Below, piece by piece: positions 1-8,499 of a stretch of DNA of 64,000 nt. This DNA comes from Aneurinibacillus sp. (GTDB lineage: Bacteria; Bacillota; UBA5301; DYFA01), in the NCBI GenBank assembly GCA_020725425.1, contig DYFA01000004.1, positions 46,363-110,362 on the forward strand. Reading direction: 5' to 3'. Both the position numbers and the translations under genes were made by a program. A model generated the notes under the pieces. That model saw only the letters and a program-made list of their open reading frames with translations. It was not told the DNA's origin and did not search any database. The first letter of the stretch is position 1; each line of letters begins with the position of its first letter.

Positions 1-357
1 GTGAGGATCCAGAATCAATCCTGTATGCGAATCGAACCGGACAGATACTCTTGGATGCTGCAGGTGATAGCGATACCACTCGACCTGATAGAGAGCGGGT
101 GCCTTGAACTTCCCATGCTCTGTCGCGGTCAGAGTACCCGGCTCCTTATCATTTCCCAGCTTCAACACCAGGTTCCGAATCGTCAGACGGACCGGCCGCC
201 CGGACAGCCCCTTCCGAATGAAGGCGTGAATCCTAAATCCAGGCTGTCCCGCGAGTCGGGGATTTTGGGAGGCAGCATTGAGCTTCCGAAGATATTTCTC
301 AGCCGAGTAATCTTCCATTGCTGCGATCCGTCGCCCAAGAAAGATTCGAGGGCTCAT
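1..357 (-). CDS. Unknown small protein, C-terminus beyond window edge
   Basis: This frame is open from an ATG at 357 to the left edge, giving 119 residues without a stop, so the gene is partial. A second ATG at 318 (protein starting MEDYSAEKYL) is an alternative start. Either start overlaps the end of the upstream gene in another frame, by about 60 or 20 bases. The protein is basic and rich in Arg, Lys and Tyr (for example LYQVEWYRYHL) and I do not recognise a family. A small gene overlapping another small gene behind one promoter resembles toxin-antitoxin architecture, but that is inference from layout only. Confidence 0.45.
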   Translation of the reverse strand, partial: MSPRIFLGRRIAAMEDYSAEKYLRKLNAASQNPRLAGQPGFRIHAFIRKGLSGRPVRLTIRNLVLKLGNDKEPGTLTATEHGKFKAPALYQVEWYRYHLQHPRVSVRFDSHTGLILDPH

Positions 358-718
358 TGAGCCCTCTCGCAGCCAAGTCCGCATCGTCCATAAGCGGCCC
401 GAAAAGAACACCCCAACACTCTGATATGTCCGGCCAGGAGTACGCTGAGCACGGTTCCGTCTTGCCTCGGTCAATTTCGACGCCAGCGGCTTCGATATCC
501 TCAAGGGTGAGCGTGATACCAGAGTCATCAGACGGGTTCCGAAGGGCCTCAATCGCTGACAGCCACTCGTAAGCGTCCTCATCAGTCACTCCAGCAGGAA
601 GCTTTCCCACTTGGGCTGCAGTGTAGAAATCCTCCGAGGTCATCGCATACTTGCGCTCCATTTCAGCCATGATGCCCCTGGCATACTCGGATTCTCGGAC
701 TACCTTTGCCGTGAACAC
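299..718 (-). CDS. Small unknown acidic protein, first gene of an overlapping pair
   Basis: An open frame of about 139 residues. A GTG at 718 sits eight bases after an AAAGGGGG ribosome site and is preferred to the GTG at 727, which directly abuts that site. The N-terminal 90 residues are acidic and helical in appearance (MAEMERKYAM, GVTDEDAYEWLSAIEAL, LTLEDIEAAGVEID). The last 45 residues look less protein-like, and the alternative frame downstream of about position 470 is also open, so a frameshift joining it to the next gene cannot be excluded. A clean promoter lies upstream at 766-794. No family was recognised; the antitoxin-like role is a guess from the paired layout. Confidence 0.5.
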   Translation of the reverse strand: MFTAKVVRESEYARGIMAEMERKYAMTSEDFYTAAQVGKLPAGVTDEDAYEWLSAIEALRNPSDDSGITLTLEDIEAAGVEIDRGKTEPCSAYSWPDISECWGVLFGPLMDDADLAARGLNEPSNLSWATDRSNGRLLG

Positions 719-765
719 AGCGGACACCCCCTTTCCGGGACTAGGATGGTCATCTGGAGATTTTC

Positions 766-794
766 ATTATACCCTGCCCTTGGTTAAACTGTAA
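766..794 (-). promoter_or_regulatory. Sigma-A-type promoter for the small gene pair
   Basis: Reading the minus strand, TTACAG (794-789) is followed by a 17-base spacer and a perfect TATAAT (771-766). It points at the small gene starting at 718, about 48 bases downstream. A perfect palindrome at 801-832 lies immediately upstream of the -35 box. Confidence 0.65.
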
Positions 795-800
795 ATGACC

Positions 801-832
801 CTGTTGTACTTCCAGTACTGGAAGTACAACAG
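801..832. repeat. 32-bp perfect palindrome next to a promoter
   Basis: Both arms are CTGTTGTACTTCCAG around a central TA, so all 32 bases equal their own reverse complement, without a loop. There is no T-run on either side, so it is a poor intrinsic terminator. Its place just upstream of the -35 box (794-789) suggests a binding site for a dimeric regulator. The stop of rmuC lies about 80 bases away. Confidence 0.7.
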
Positions 833-913
833 TTCATCCGAAAACTCCTGCCTAGGTTGTGGGCTTCTCCACCGATTTTCCGAGAACGAAAAGGATGGGA
901 CTTGTCGCCTGCT

Positions 914-2224
914 TCACGCTTCCTCTGCCTCAGTGAGCATGGCCGCCGCCGCCTCCCCGGACGGCAGCTCCTGAACGTGCTTCAGCTTGCGCTCGATGGT
1001 GCGGGACTTCCGGGCGGCGTCCTCGATCGTGTTGCTCGCCTCCTGCAGCTTCTTCTGGGTCTTCTCCAGGATGTCGCCGAACTTGCCGAACTCGGTCTTG
1101 ACGGCGCCGAGGAGCGCCCAGACCTCGCTCGACCGCTTCTCGATGGCCAGCGTCCGGAAACCCATCTGGAGGCTGTTCAGGAAGGCGAGCAGGTTGGATG
1201 GGCCCACCACCGTCACCCGGTATTCCCGCTGCAAGGTCTCCCACAAGCCGGGCCGGCGCAGGATCTCCGCGTAAAGCCCCTCGGTCGGCACGAACAGGAG
1301 GCCGAAGTCCGTGGTGTTCGGCGGGTCCAGGTATTTCTCCTGAATGTCCCTGGCCTCGGCTTTAAGGCGAGCCTCCAGCTGCCTGGCCGCTGCCTCCACC
1401 AGGGCCTGGTTCCCCTGGTCCTGCGCCTCGATCAGCCGCTGATAGTCCTCCTGGGGGAACTTGGCATCGATGGGCAGCCAGACGGCCTGGTCCTCCCGGT
1501 CCCGCCCCGGCAGCCGGATGGCGAACTCGACCCGCTCCCCGCTGCCCTTCTTGGTGGCGACGTTCTCTTCGTACTGCTCGCCCTTGATCAGCACCTGCTC
1601 CAAGAGGGTGCCGAGCTGGATCTCGCCCCAGGTCCCCCGGGTCTTCACGTTGGTCAGGACTTTCTTCAAGTCCCCCACCCCCGCGGCCAGCGTCTGCATC
1701 TCCCCGAGTCCCTTGTGGACCAGTTCCAGGCGCTCGCTCACCAGCTTGAAGGACTCGCCCAGGCGCTGCTCGAGGGTGGCATGAAGCTTCTCGTCCACCG
1801 TGGCCCGCATCTGCTCCAGCTTCTGGCTGTTATCCTCACGCAGGGCCACAAGCTGCTGCTCCACCGCCTCGCGCAGCTTCTCCAGCTTTTGCTCGTTGGT
1901 CTGGGTGAGAGTGGTCAACTGGGTAGCAAAGATGTCCAGTTGCTCCTTCTGCAGAGTGGCAATCTCCGTCATCCGGGAGAGCAGAAAGTCGCTGAACTGC
2001 CTCAAGGCGCCGCTGAGTTCCTCCCGACCCTGTCTGGCCTGGAGGGCGGCTTCGGACCGGCTCTGGGCGGCTTCTTCCCGCACCACCCGCTCCGCCCTCT
2101 CCAGACTCCGGTCGAGGGCCTCCAGCCGCACGGCTAGCCGGCCGAGGCGCGCCCAGACCGCTGTCACCAGAAGCAGCGCGGCGACTCCGGCTACCGCCGC
2201 CATCACCGTCGGAATGGTTCCCAC
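914..2224 (-). CDS. rmuC: DNA recombination protein RmuC
   Basis: A 436-residue RmuC-family protein. Residues 1-25 form one membrane segment, about 30-170 a long Glu/Gln/Leu-rich coiled coil, and about 185-400 the RmuC domain with TRGTWGEIQLGTLLEQVL, LPIDAKFPQEDY and the FVPTEGLYAEIL stretch. RmuC proteins limit rearrangements at inverted repeats and have a nuclease-like fold; the exact activity is poorly defined. It starts at a GTG three bases after the stop of addA and is the last gene of yhaM-addB-addA-rmuC, which supports a DNA-repair role. Length is normal for the family. Confidence 0.93.
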   Translation of the reverse strand: MGTIPTVMAAVAGVAALLLVTAVWARLGRLAVRLEALDRSLERAERVVREEAAQSRSEAALQARQGREELSGALRQFSDFLLSRMTEIATLQKEQLDIFATQLTTLTQTNEQKLEKLREAVEQQLVALREDNSQKLEQMRATVDEKLHATLEQRLGESFKLVSERLELVHKGLGEMQTLAAGVGDLKKVLTNVKTRGTWGEIQLGTLLEQVLIKGEQYEENVATKKGSGERVEFAIRLPGRDREDQAVWLPIDAKFPQEDYQRLIEAQDQGNQALVEAAARQLEARLKAEARDIQEKYLDPPNTTDFGLLFVPTEGLYAEILRRPGLWETLQREYRVTVVGPSNLLAFLNSLQMGFRTLAIEKRSSEVWALLGAVKTEFGKFGDILEKTQKKLQEASNTIEDAARKSRTIERKLKHVQELPSGEAAAAMLTEAEEA

Positions 2225-2227
2225 CGC

Positions 2228-5200
2228 TCAAGCCTCCTCCCTTGCCTGGTCCATGATCCGCCGCCCGGCGTCGCAGAGGGGCACGTAGCCGCACCGCCGG
2301 CAGGTGTCGCCCGGGGCCGGACTCCGCCCGCCCGTCTCGCTCTCCCGGGAGAGCCGGGCCGCCTCCCTCAGGGCCTTGTCCCGGGCGGTCGGCGAGACGT
2401 CCGCTTCGATGGTCAACCCGGGTGCGAGAAAGACGTAGGCGGCCGAAACCACCGGCTGCCGCCAGGCGGCCTCGACCGCCAGCGCATACAGCGGGAGCTG
2501 CAGCCAGTAGTAACCGACGGCCTCCTCCCGGGCGAGCTCTGCGGAGACGAAATTCGTCTTGAAGTCCAAGAGTCTGAGCCCCCCAGGGGTCTTGTCCACC
2601 CGGTCCACCGCTCCATGCAGCAGGAGGCCCGGCGCCAGGCGAACGAAGAAGGGCGCTTCCGCCTGGAGGATCAGGCCTTGCTGCACGGCGGCGAACTCCT
2701 CTGCCGCCACGTACTTGGCCAGGAGCGGCCGAAGCCGCTCCGCCGCCCCTTCCCGCTCCTCCGCCCGGAGCCCGGTTTCCGCCAACGCCTCCCCCAGCAG
2801 GAAGTCCAGCTCAGCCGGGTCCCGCAGCCGGGCGATCACCCGGTGGACCACGCTGCCGCGCACGTCCGGCGGCAGAGGCTCTCCTCCGGTGGCGCCGCGC
2901 CAAGCGTCTTCGCTCCCCGGACCCTCCCACCCGCGGGCCGGCGGGGTGCCCAGCCGGTACTGGAGGTGGTAGCGTCGGGGACAAGCGGCGTAGCACATGA
3001 GTTCCGAGACGGTGGTCACGGCGACCGCCCGGCCGGGCCAGGCTACCGGATGAATCAGCGGCAGGAAAGCAGGTGCCTCCGGCGGCGGGCTCTCCGCCAG
3101 CCACCGGTTGGGAAGGGGCAGGTCGTCCGGCTCAGGCAGGGAAGTGGCGGCCGGCGCAGTGACCGACCGCTCCACCGTCACCGTACCCTCCGGAAGATCG
3201 AGTTCGTCCAAGGCCCCCAGAATCCACTGGAGCCAGGATTCGCCCTGGCGGCCCGTTCCGCCGGTAATGCCCGTGAGGAGCAGATGATCCCTGGCCCGCG
3301 TCACGGCCACGTACAGAAGACGGACCAGCTCGGTCCGGGCCTCCCGGGCGTCGTGCTCGGCCGGTCCCGGATACAGGCCAAGGTTCCGGTCGTACCGCCA
3401 ACCTTCCTTCTCCTTCCGGAAGGGACGGGCGAGGTCTGCCACCGCCACTACGGGAAACTCCAGCCCCTTGGAGGCATGGACAGTCAGAAGCTTGACTGTG
3501 TCGCCCCCCTCGTTTTCGAGCGGGGCCTCCTCCTCATCGCTCTTCCGGGTAAGGCGGTCAAAGCGGGCCAGAAAATCCGGAAGCCCTCCCTGGCCGGCGG
3601 CCGCCACCTCTCCCGCCATCTGCCGGAGCTTCCGCACGTTGGCGGCCTTTTGCGGCCCGCCCGCCGAGGCCAGCAGCGTCGCCTCGTAACCGGTCTCGGC
3701 GAGCAGCCGGTCGACGAGCTCCGTGACCGCCAGCCGCGACCGCAGCCGCCGCCCTTCCCTCACGATGCGCGCCGCCCGCTTCACCTGCTCGCCGGTCTCC
3801 GGGTCCACCCCCGCGAGATCCGCTTCGCCGGCGCGGCGCAGGCCCTCGTCGAGGCTGCCGTGGAGCTGGACGAGAAGCAGAAGAACGTCGTCGGGCAGGC
3901 CGAAGAGGGGGGAGCGGAGGGCAGCCGCCAGCGCCAGACCGTCCGCCGGGTCGTCGAGCGCCCGCAGGAGGGAGATGAGGTCTCGCACCTCCTGCTTTTT
4001 GTAGAACCCGATGCCGCCCAGGACGTAGTAGGGCACCCCCTGCTCCGCCAGGGCTGCTTCGAAAGCCTTGAGTCTGCCCCGCGTCCGGAAGAGGATGGCA
4101 CAGTCGCCGTACCGAACCGGCCGGCGCCGCTCCGGCTCATCCGCAGAGGGCCGCTCCCAAACGAGCTCCTCGCCTCCCTCCACCATGGCCTTCAGCCGGG
4201 CCGCCAAGAGTCGGGCTTCCTTCAGCGCAGCCTGGCCCACTGTCTCGCCGTCCGCCTGCTCCGCCAAGAGAACCTCGACCGCCGGGCAGGACCCGGGAAC
4301 CTGGCGGGCAGGCTCGAGGGGCTGGAAAGCCGCCCCCATGAGTCGGGTGAAGAAGGCGTTCACGAAGGCGACCAGCGCCGGCTGGGTGCGGAAGTTCTCC
4401 GCCAAGGGAACCACGCCGCCCTGCCCCCGGGCCAGTCTCGCCCGCCACTCCTCGAACAGCGTCACGTCGGCGTGGCGAAAGCGATAGATGGACTGCTTGG
4501 GATCGCCCACCAGGAAGAGCCGATCACTAGGGTTTTCGCCGGCCAGAAGATGGACGATCTGGCTCTGCAAAGCGTCCGTGTCCTGGAACTCGTCCACCAA
4601 GAGGTAGCGGCAGCGGCTTCGCAGGCGGTCCCGAACGAGCGGCTGGCCCGTCAAGAGGTCCCTCACCTTGAGTTGAAGATCCTCAAAGTCCAGCGCCGCC
4701 ACTCCCTTCTCCGCGGCATACGCCTCGTCCACCGCTCGGAGCAGCCGGAACAGGAGCCAGACGCTCTCCCCCGCCCCCTCCTCCAGAGTCCGGCGGGTGC
4801 TCGCCTCCACCTGGTCCCAAGTCCGGCCGCTGGCCCGAACCGCTCGATACAGGCGTGTGAGGTCGGCTGCGAGCCCCTCCAAGCCCTGCTCGACCGCCAA
4901 GCGGCGGGCTGCGTCGTCCGCCTCCAGGGCCGCCAGAACGGCCGTCCGGGCGGCCCGCTCCAGTCGCTCCGCGGCCTCGAACTCATCAAGGACCGTGAAT
5001 TCGGGATCAACCCCCGCTTCGATGGGGAACTCCCGCAGCAGCCCGGCGCAAAAGGCATGGATGGTCTGGACGCGGCTCCCGGCCATTTCCTCGATCAGCC
5101 GGAGCCATTTTCCTCTCAGGTCCGGCGCCTGGGCTGCCTCGGCCTCCTCCCAGAGCTTGGCCCGAATCCGGTCGAGCATCTCCCGGGCGGCCTTGGTGGT

Positions 5201-5398
5201 GAAGGTGATGGCGATGACGTTGGCCGGCGAGGCCACTGCGCCCCCCTCCCGCCGGGGGTCGATCAGGTTCAGATACCTCTCCACCAGCACCGTGGTCTTT
5301 CCCGAACCGGCGCCGGCGGTTATCACATAGCTGCGGAAGACGTCGGTGGCGGCCAGACGCCGGGCCTCCTCCTGAACCCTCTGCCGTGCGCGAGTCAC
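2228..5398 (-). CDS. addA: AddA-type UvrD helicase/nuclease (double-strand break processing)
   Basis: A 1056-residue superfamily 1A helicase with a C-terminal PD-(D/E)XK nuclease. Visible motifs are Walker A AGAGSGKT (about 28-36), motif II VDEFQDTD, motif III GDPKQSIYRFR, TVHASKGLEFP, YVAVTRARDH, and the nuclease core GAVDRVDK...LLDFKTN with a following QLPLY. One Cys near residue 806 (AACPRRY) plus CRRCGYVPLC at 1033-1042 gives the C...CxxCx5C pattern of iron-sulfur nucleases; the well-studied B. subtilis AddA lacks this, its AddB has it. With AddB it would resect double-strand ends for RecA. Its GTG start overlaps the stop of addB by four bases (GTGA), so the two are probably translationally coupled. 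It is shorter than B. subtilis AddA (about 1230 aa). Confidence 0.92.
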   Translation of the reverse strand: MTRARQRVQEEARRLAATDVFRSYVITAGAGSGKTTVLVERYLNLIDPRREGGAVASPANVIAITFTTKAAREMLDRIRAKLWEEAEAAQAPDLRGKWLRLIEEMAGSRVQTIHAFCAGLLREFPIEAGVDPEFTVLDEFEAAERLERAARTAVLAALEADDAARRLAVEQGLEGLAADLTRLYRAVRASGRTWDQVEASTRRTLEEGAGESVWLLFRLLRAVDEAYAAEKGVAALDFEDLQLKVRDLLTGQPLVRDRLRSRCRYLLVDEFQDTDALQSQIVHLLAGENPSDRLFLVGDPKQSIYRFRHADVTLFEEWRARLARGQGGVVPLAENFRTQPALVAFVNAFFTRLMGAAFQPLEPARQVPGSCPAVEVLLAEQADGETVGQAALKEARLLAARLKAMVEGGEELVWERPSADEPERRRPVRYGDCAILFRTRGRLKAFEAALAEQGVPYYVLGGIGFYKKQEVRDLISLLRALDDPADGLALAAALRSPLFGLPDDVLLLLVQLHGSLDEGLRRAGEADLAGVDPETGEQVKRAARIVREGRRLRSRLAVTELVDRLLAETGYEATLLASAGGPQKAANVRKLRQMAGEVAAAGQGGLPDFLARFDRLTRKSDEEEAPLENEGGDTVKLLTVHASKGLEFPVVAVADLARPFRKEKEGWRYDRNLGLYPGPAEHDAREARTELVRLLYVAVTRARDHLLLTGITGGTGRQGESWLQWILGALDELDLPEGTVTVERSVTAPAATSLPEPDDLPLPNRWLAESPPPEAPAFLPLIHPVAWPGRAVAVTTVSELMCYAACPRRYHLQYRLGTPPARGWEGPGSEDAWRGATGGEPLPPDVRGSVVHRVIARLRDPAELDFLLGEALAETGLRAEEREGAAERLRPLLAKYVAAEEFAAVQQGLILQAEAPFFVRLAPGLLLHGAVDRVDKTPGGLRLLDFKTNFVSAELAREEAVGYYWLQLPLYALAVEAAWRQPVVSAAYVFLAPGLTIEADVSPTARDKALREAARLSRESETGGRSPAPGDTCRRCGYVPLCDAGRRIMDQAREEA

Positions 5399-8300
5399 GG
5401 TTCATCCTCCTCCCCGACGCTCCGTTCGTCAATCCGGCAGGCCGTCCGATAGCGGCAGGGCCAGCACTCGTCGGGGTTCGCAGCCGGGGGGAACGAGCCC
5501 TTTCTGATCCGACGCGCCACCGACGCCGCCGAGGCCGCCGTCTCCGTGAGCAGGGCCTCCCAGCGCTCTGCGGCGAAGAGTCCCGCCCGGCGGCGGTTGA
5601 AGCGCACGAGCTCGGCAGCCTCGTCCCGGTGCCAGAGACCCTCCTTGGCCTTGCACTCCGTCGGCTTGACCTGGTAGTAGGCGGCCCCGGCCGGACGCAA
5701 GTGCGGGAGGAGAAGCTGCTTCACGGCCAACAGGTAGAGGCGGAGTTGGAGGCTGCGGCCCGCTTCCTCTTCACTCCACCCCGGGATCTTTCCGGTCTTG
5801 TAATCGTACACGACGAACCGCCCCTCGCGGTCGACGTCCACCCGGTCCACCTTTCCCGCCACCGTCACCTCCTCGCCACCGGCGCGCAGGCGAAGCGGCT
5901 CCAGCGTCGAGGCCGGATCCAGCGCTCGGCCTGGCGCCAAGCCGAAGCCCCACTCCAAGTGGCGGGGGCGGAAGCCGGTCGCCCGGTAGCAGTCGGCGTC
6001 CCGGGCGAGCGCGGCCAAGAGCTGGGCGACGATGGCCTCCCGGCGGGCTTCCCAGAAGGCCTGGTGGGGGACGAGATCCCTCACCGGCGAGCGGCTGAGC
6101 GCCTCCTCGACCAGGGCGCGGACCGCCGCCTCTCTGACCGGTTCAGCCCAAGTCAGGCACTGCTCCCCGCCCTCGCGGTAGTACCGGCAAAGCAGCTCGT
6201 GGATGAGGTTGCCGTGCTCGAGGGGGGTGAAGTCCTCCGCGGCCTCTTCGATCGCCGGCGCCAAGAGTTCCCGCTGCAGGAAATACCGGAAGGGGCAGCG
6301 ATTGTAGTCCCAAAACCGCCCGGCGCTCCAGGCGAAGTCCGGTCCCCGGGCGATAGCGAGGTTGTCCAGGGCGGCGGAGTTCTCCACCTGTCCCGCCCAC
6401 CGATGGGACCCCCCTTGTTCGCGGTGGGCAACGGCAGTTGCCGCGTACCGGACGTGGGACCAGGTCTCGGGCACGGCCGCCCGCAGGAACGAGGCCGCCT
6501 GGAAGACCAGCGGCTCCTCGACAGCCGCTGCCGATTCGATGTAGCAGGCGCGCAGTCCCCGCCAGACCCGGCCAGCCAGCTCTCGGAAGTTGGTCACCTC
6601 AAGCCACCCGCCGGACACGTCCAGCGGCGAGGGAGAGGCGCGCTCTTCCAAGCGCCCCGCCTCTGCCCGGCAGAAGTCGGTTAAGAGCGGCGAGGCGAGC
6701 TGCGCCTGGCCCCTTTCGTCCGCTTCGGCATAGCTCAAGTGGAGGTGGTCCGTCGCCCGGCTCACCCCCACCCGGAAGATCAACCGGTCGCGCTCGGCCG
6801 CCTCCCGGACGGTCTCCAGCCGCAGGCCCTGCGCCTTCAGCGCCTCCCGGACGCTCTCGGGCAGAAGCCAGTCCTCGCGCCGGCTACGGGGAAGCGCTCC
6901 GTCCACCAGCCCGGTAAAGAAGGCGTGGCGGAAGGTAAGCCCGCGAGCCTGGGTGGCAGTCATCAGCGCCACGCCCCCCGGAGCCGCCGCCTCCACCCGG
7001 AAGGAGGCCTCGCTCAGCGCCGCCTGGAGAACGCTCAGGAATTCGAGGAGGGTCAACTCCCCGGCTTCCGGGAGCAGGTCCCCCGCCCGGGCGAGTTCGC
7101 CCAAAGTCTGACGAAAGGCCCCCAGAGCGGTCCAGTCCCTCACCCGGAGTTCTTCCGGGACCGCGGGAGAGAGGGCGGCGGCTTCCAGCCCCACGCGGCC
7201 GAGCAGCTCCTCCAAGGCCTGCAGATGAGCGGCCAAGGGCGCCCGCCGAGGGAGGGTGGCCAAGGGGTCCAGGATGGTCGGCAGCAAGGCGATGGCTCGG
7301 CGCAGCCCGTCGAGGCGCCGGCGGATTGCGGCCTCGTTTCCTGCCGTCTCCTCGCCGGCGGTCGCCGCCAGCAGCCGTTCTTCCCGGGCCAGGGCCGCCT
7401 GGAGCCGTCGCTCCCACTGCGGACGGGTAAGAGTCAAGCCGCGTTCGCGGAAGGCTCGCCGCAGGGCGACCAGTTCCTCCTCCCCTCCCGGCAGGTAGGC
7501 CGACCGGACCAGCCGCAGGAGGTCAAACCGCCCCTCGAGTGCGAGGGCGGTCTCGAGACAGAGGAGGATCGCTCGGACGAGAGGGGTGTCCGCAAGCGGG
7601 GCTTCCCCGCCGAGGTCAGTCGGTACGCCCTCCTCCGCCAGAACCGCGGCGAAGAGCGCAACGGTGGAACGGCTGCCAGCCGTCAGGACGGCGATCTCCG
7701 CCGGAGCCACGCCTTCCTGGAGGATCAACCGCTTGACTTCCTTGGCTACAAGGCGGGCCTCCTGTTCGGGGCTGGAAGCCCGGGCGAGGGTGATCCGCCC
7801 CGCCAGCTCACCGGTTGATTCTGCCGGCCCGAGCGGGACCACGCTGCACCAGGCCGCCCGGCCTTGCGCTTCCTGGATAATGTCCGCCTGGACGGGGGTC
7901 AAGTCGAAGAAGCCTTCGACGAGCAGGGTGTCGCCGGCGAGCAGCGCCGGGTTCTCCCTGAGCGCCTGGAGAGCGAGCAACTGCAGTTCTTCCTTGTCTG
8001 CCAGCGCCCGCGAGGATAGGAATTCTTGATAACAACCATAAAGGTGAGCGATGTCCCGGACCGCAGACGCCTTCGCCTCCTCGACCCCGGCCGCCGCCAG
8101 AGCGGCGGGCGTCACCCCGGCCAGCTTGAGCTCCCCGACCAAGCGGCTCAGTCCCGAAGCCAGGCCTTCGCAGGAGGCGAGCGCGGAAAAATGGGTCAGC
8201 CTCCCCGCCGCCGCCTCCCGCTCCACCAGGTGGCGCAGGATGAAGCGGCGAAGAGCGTCGGACAGCGCTTCGCGCCGGATTCCCGCGACGGTAAGAAGAT

Positions 8301-8487
8301 GAAGGACAAACTGATAGAACGAAAGGATGTTGAGCCGCCGGGCCCCGGCCACCCCGTCGGCGGCCAGGACCCTTTCCCGGGCCAAAGCCTGCAACCGGTG
8401 GGTGGGCAGGACATAAAAGACCTTCTCCTCACGGCCCTCCCGGACCGCGGCCGCTACCTGCGCGACGTGGCTCTGGTCCAGGCCCAC
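5395..8487 (-). CDS. addB: AddB-type subunit with iron-sulfur nuclease domain
   Basis: A 1030-residue partner of AddA. The C-terminal PD-(D/E)XK nuclease shows VAGKVDRVDVD (about 879), VYDYKTGKIPG (about 898) and SLQLRLYLLAV. The four cluster cysteines are in YNRCPFRYFLQREL (about 730) and CWPCRYRTAC (1008, 1011, 1017), the classic AddB arrangement. The N-terminus is helicase-like but has no Walker A (the stretch is EKVFYVLPTHRLQALARER), so ATP-driven movement is expected from AddA alone. The GTG start follows a GGAGGGG ribosome site, 12 bases after yhaM, and its end overlaps addA by four bases. Confidence 0.9.
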   Translation of the reverse strand: MGLDQSHVAQVAAAVREGREEKVFYVLPTHRLQALARERVLAADGVAGARRLNILSFYQFVLHLLTVAGIRREALSDALRRFILRHLVEREAAAGRLTHFSALASCEGLASGLSRLVGELKLAGVTPAALAAAGVEEAKASAVRDIAHLYGCYQEFLSSRALADKEELQLLALQALRENPALLAGDTLLVEGFFDLTPVQADIIQEAQGRAAWCSVVPLGPAESTGELAGRITLARASSPEQEARLVAKEVKRLILQEGVAPAEIAVLTAGSRSTVALFAAVLAEEGVPTDLGGEAPLADTPLVRAILLCLETALALEGRFDLLRLVRSAYLPGGEEELVALRRAFRERGLTLTRPQWERRLQAALAREERLLAATAGEETAGNEAAIRRRLDGLRRAIALLPTILDPLATLPRRAPLAAHLQALEELLGRVGLEAAALSPAVPEELRVRDWTALGAFRQTLGELARAGDLLPEAGELTLLEFLSVLQAALSEASFRVEAAAPGGVALMTATQARGLTFRHAFFTGLVDGALPRSRREDWLLPESVREALKAQGLRLETVREAAERDRLIFRVGVSRATDHLHLSYAEADERGQAQLASPLLTDFCRAEAGRLEERASPSPLDVSGGWLEVTNFRELAGRVWRGLRACYIESAAAVEEPLVFQAASFLRAAVPETWSHVRYAATAVAHREQGGSHRWAGQVENSAALDNLAIARGPDFAWSAGRFWDYNRCPFRYFLQRELLAPAIEEAAEDFTPLEHGNLIHELLCRYYREGGEQCLTWAEPVREAAVRALVEEALSRSPVRDLVPHQAFWEARREAIVAQLLAALARDADCYRATGFRPRHLEWGFGLAPGRALDPASTLEPLRLRAGGEEVTVAGKVDRVDVDREGRFVVYDYKTGKIPGWSEEEAGRSLQLRLYLLAVKQLLLPHLRPAGAAYYQVKPTECKAKEGLWHRDEAAELVRFNRRRAGLFAAERWEALLTETAASAASVARRIRKGSFPPAANPDECWPCRYRTACRIDERSVGEEDEP

Positions 8488-8499
8488 TACCGCCCCTCC

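Noticed and set aside
299..301. TGA ending the small gene at 299-718 as another selenocysteine codon
   Set aside because: The frame after it is short and not protein-like, and there is no nearby redox motif or SECIS-like hairpin.
801..832. Palindrome as the rmuC terminator
   Set aside because: No T-run on either side and its position hugs a promoter; an operator or similar site is more likely.
857..2137. Long plus-strand open frame opposite rmuC
   Set aside because: It mirrors the coding strand of a clearly recognised gene, is Leu/Gly/Gln-rich and has no motif; a by-product of high GC content.
2615..5452. 945-codon plus-strand open frame opposite addA
   Set aside because: The minus strand carries all helicase and nuclease motifs; the antisense frame has no recognisable domain.
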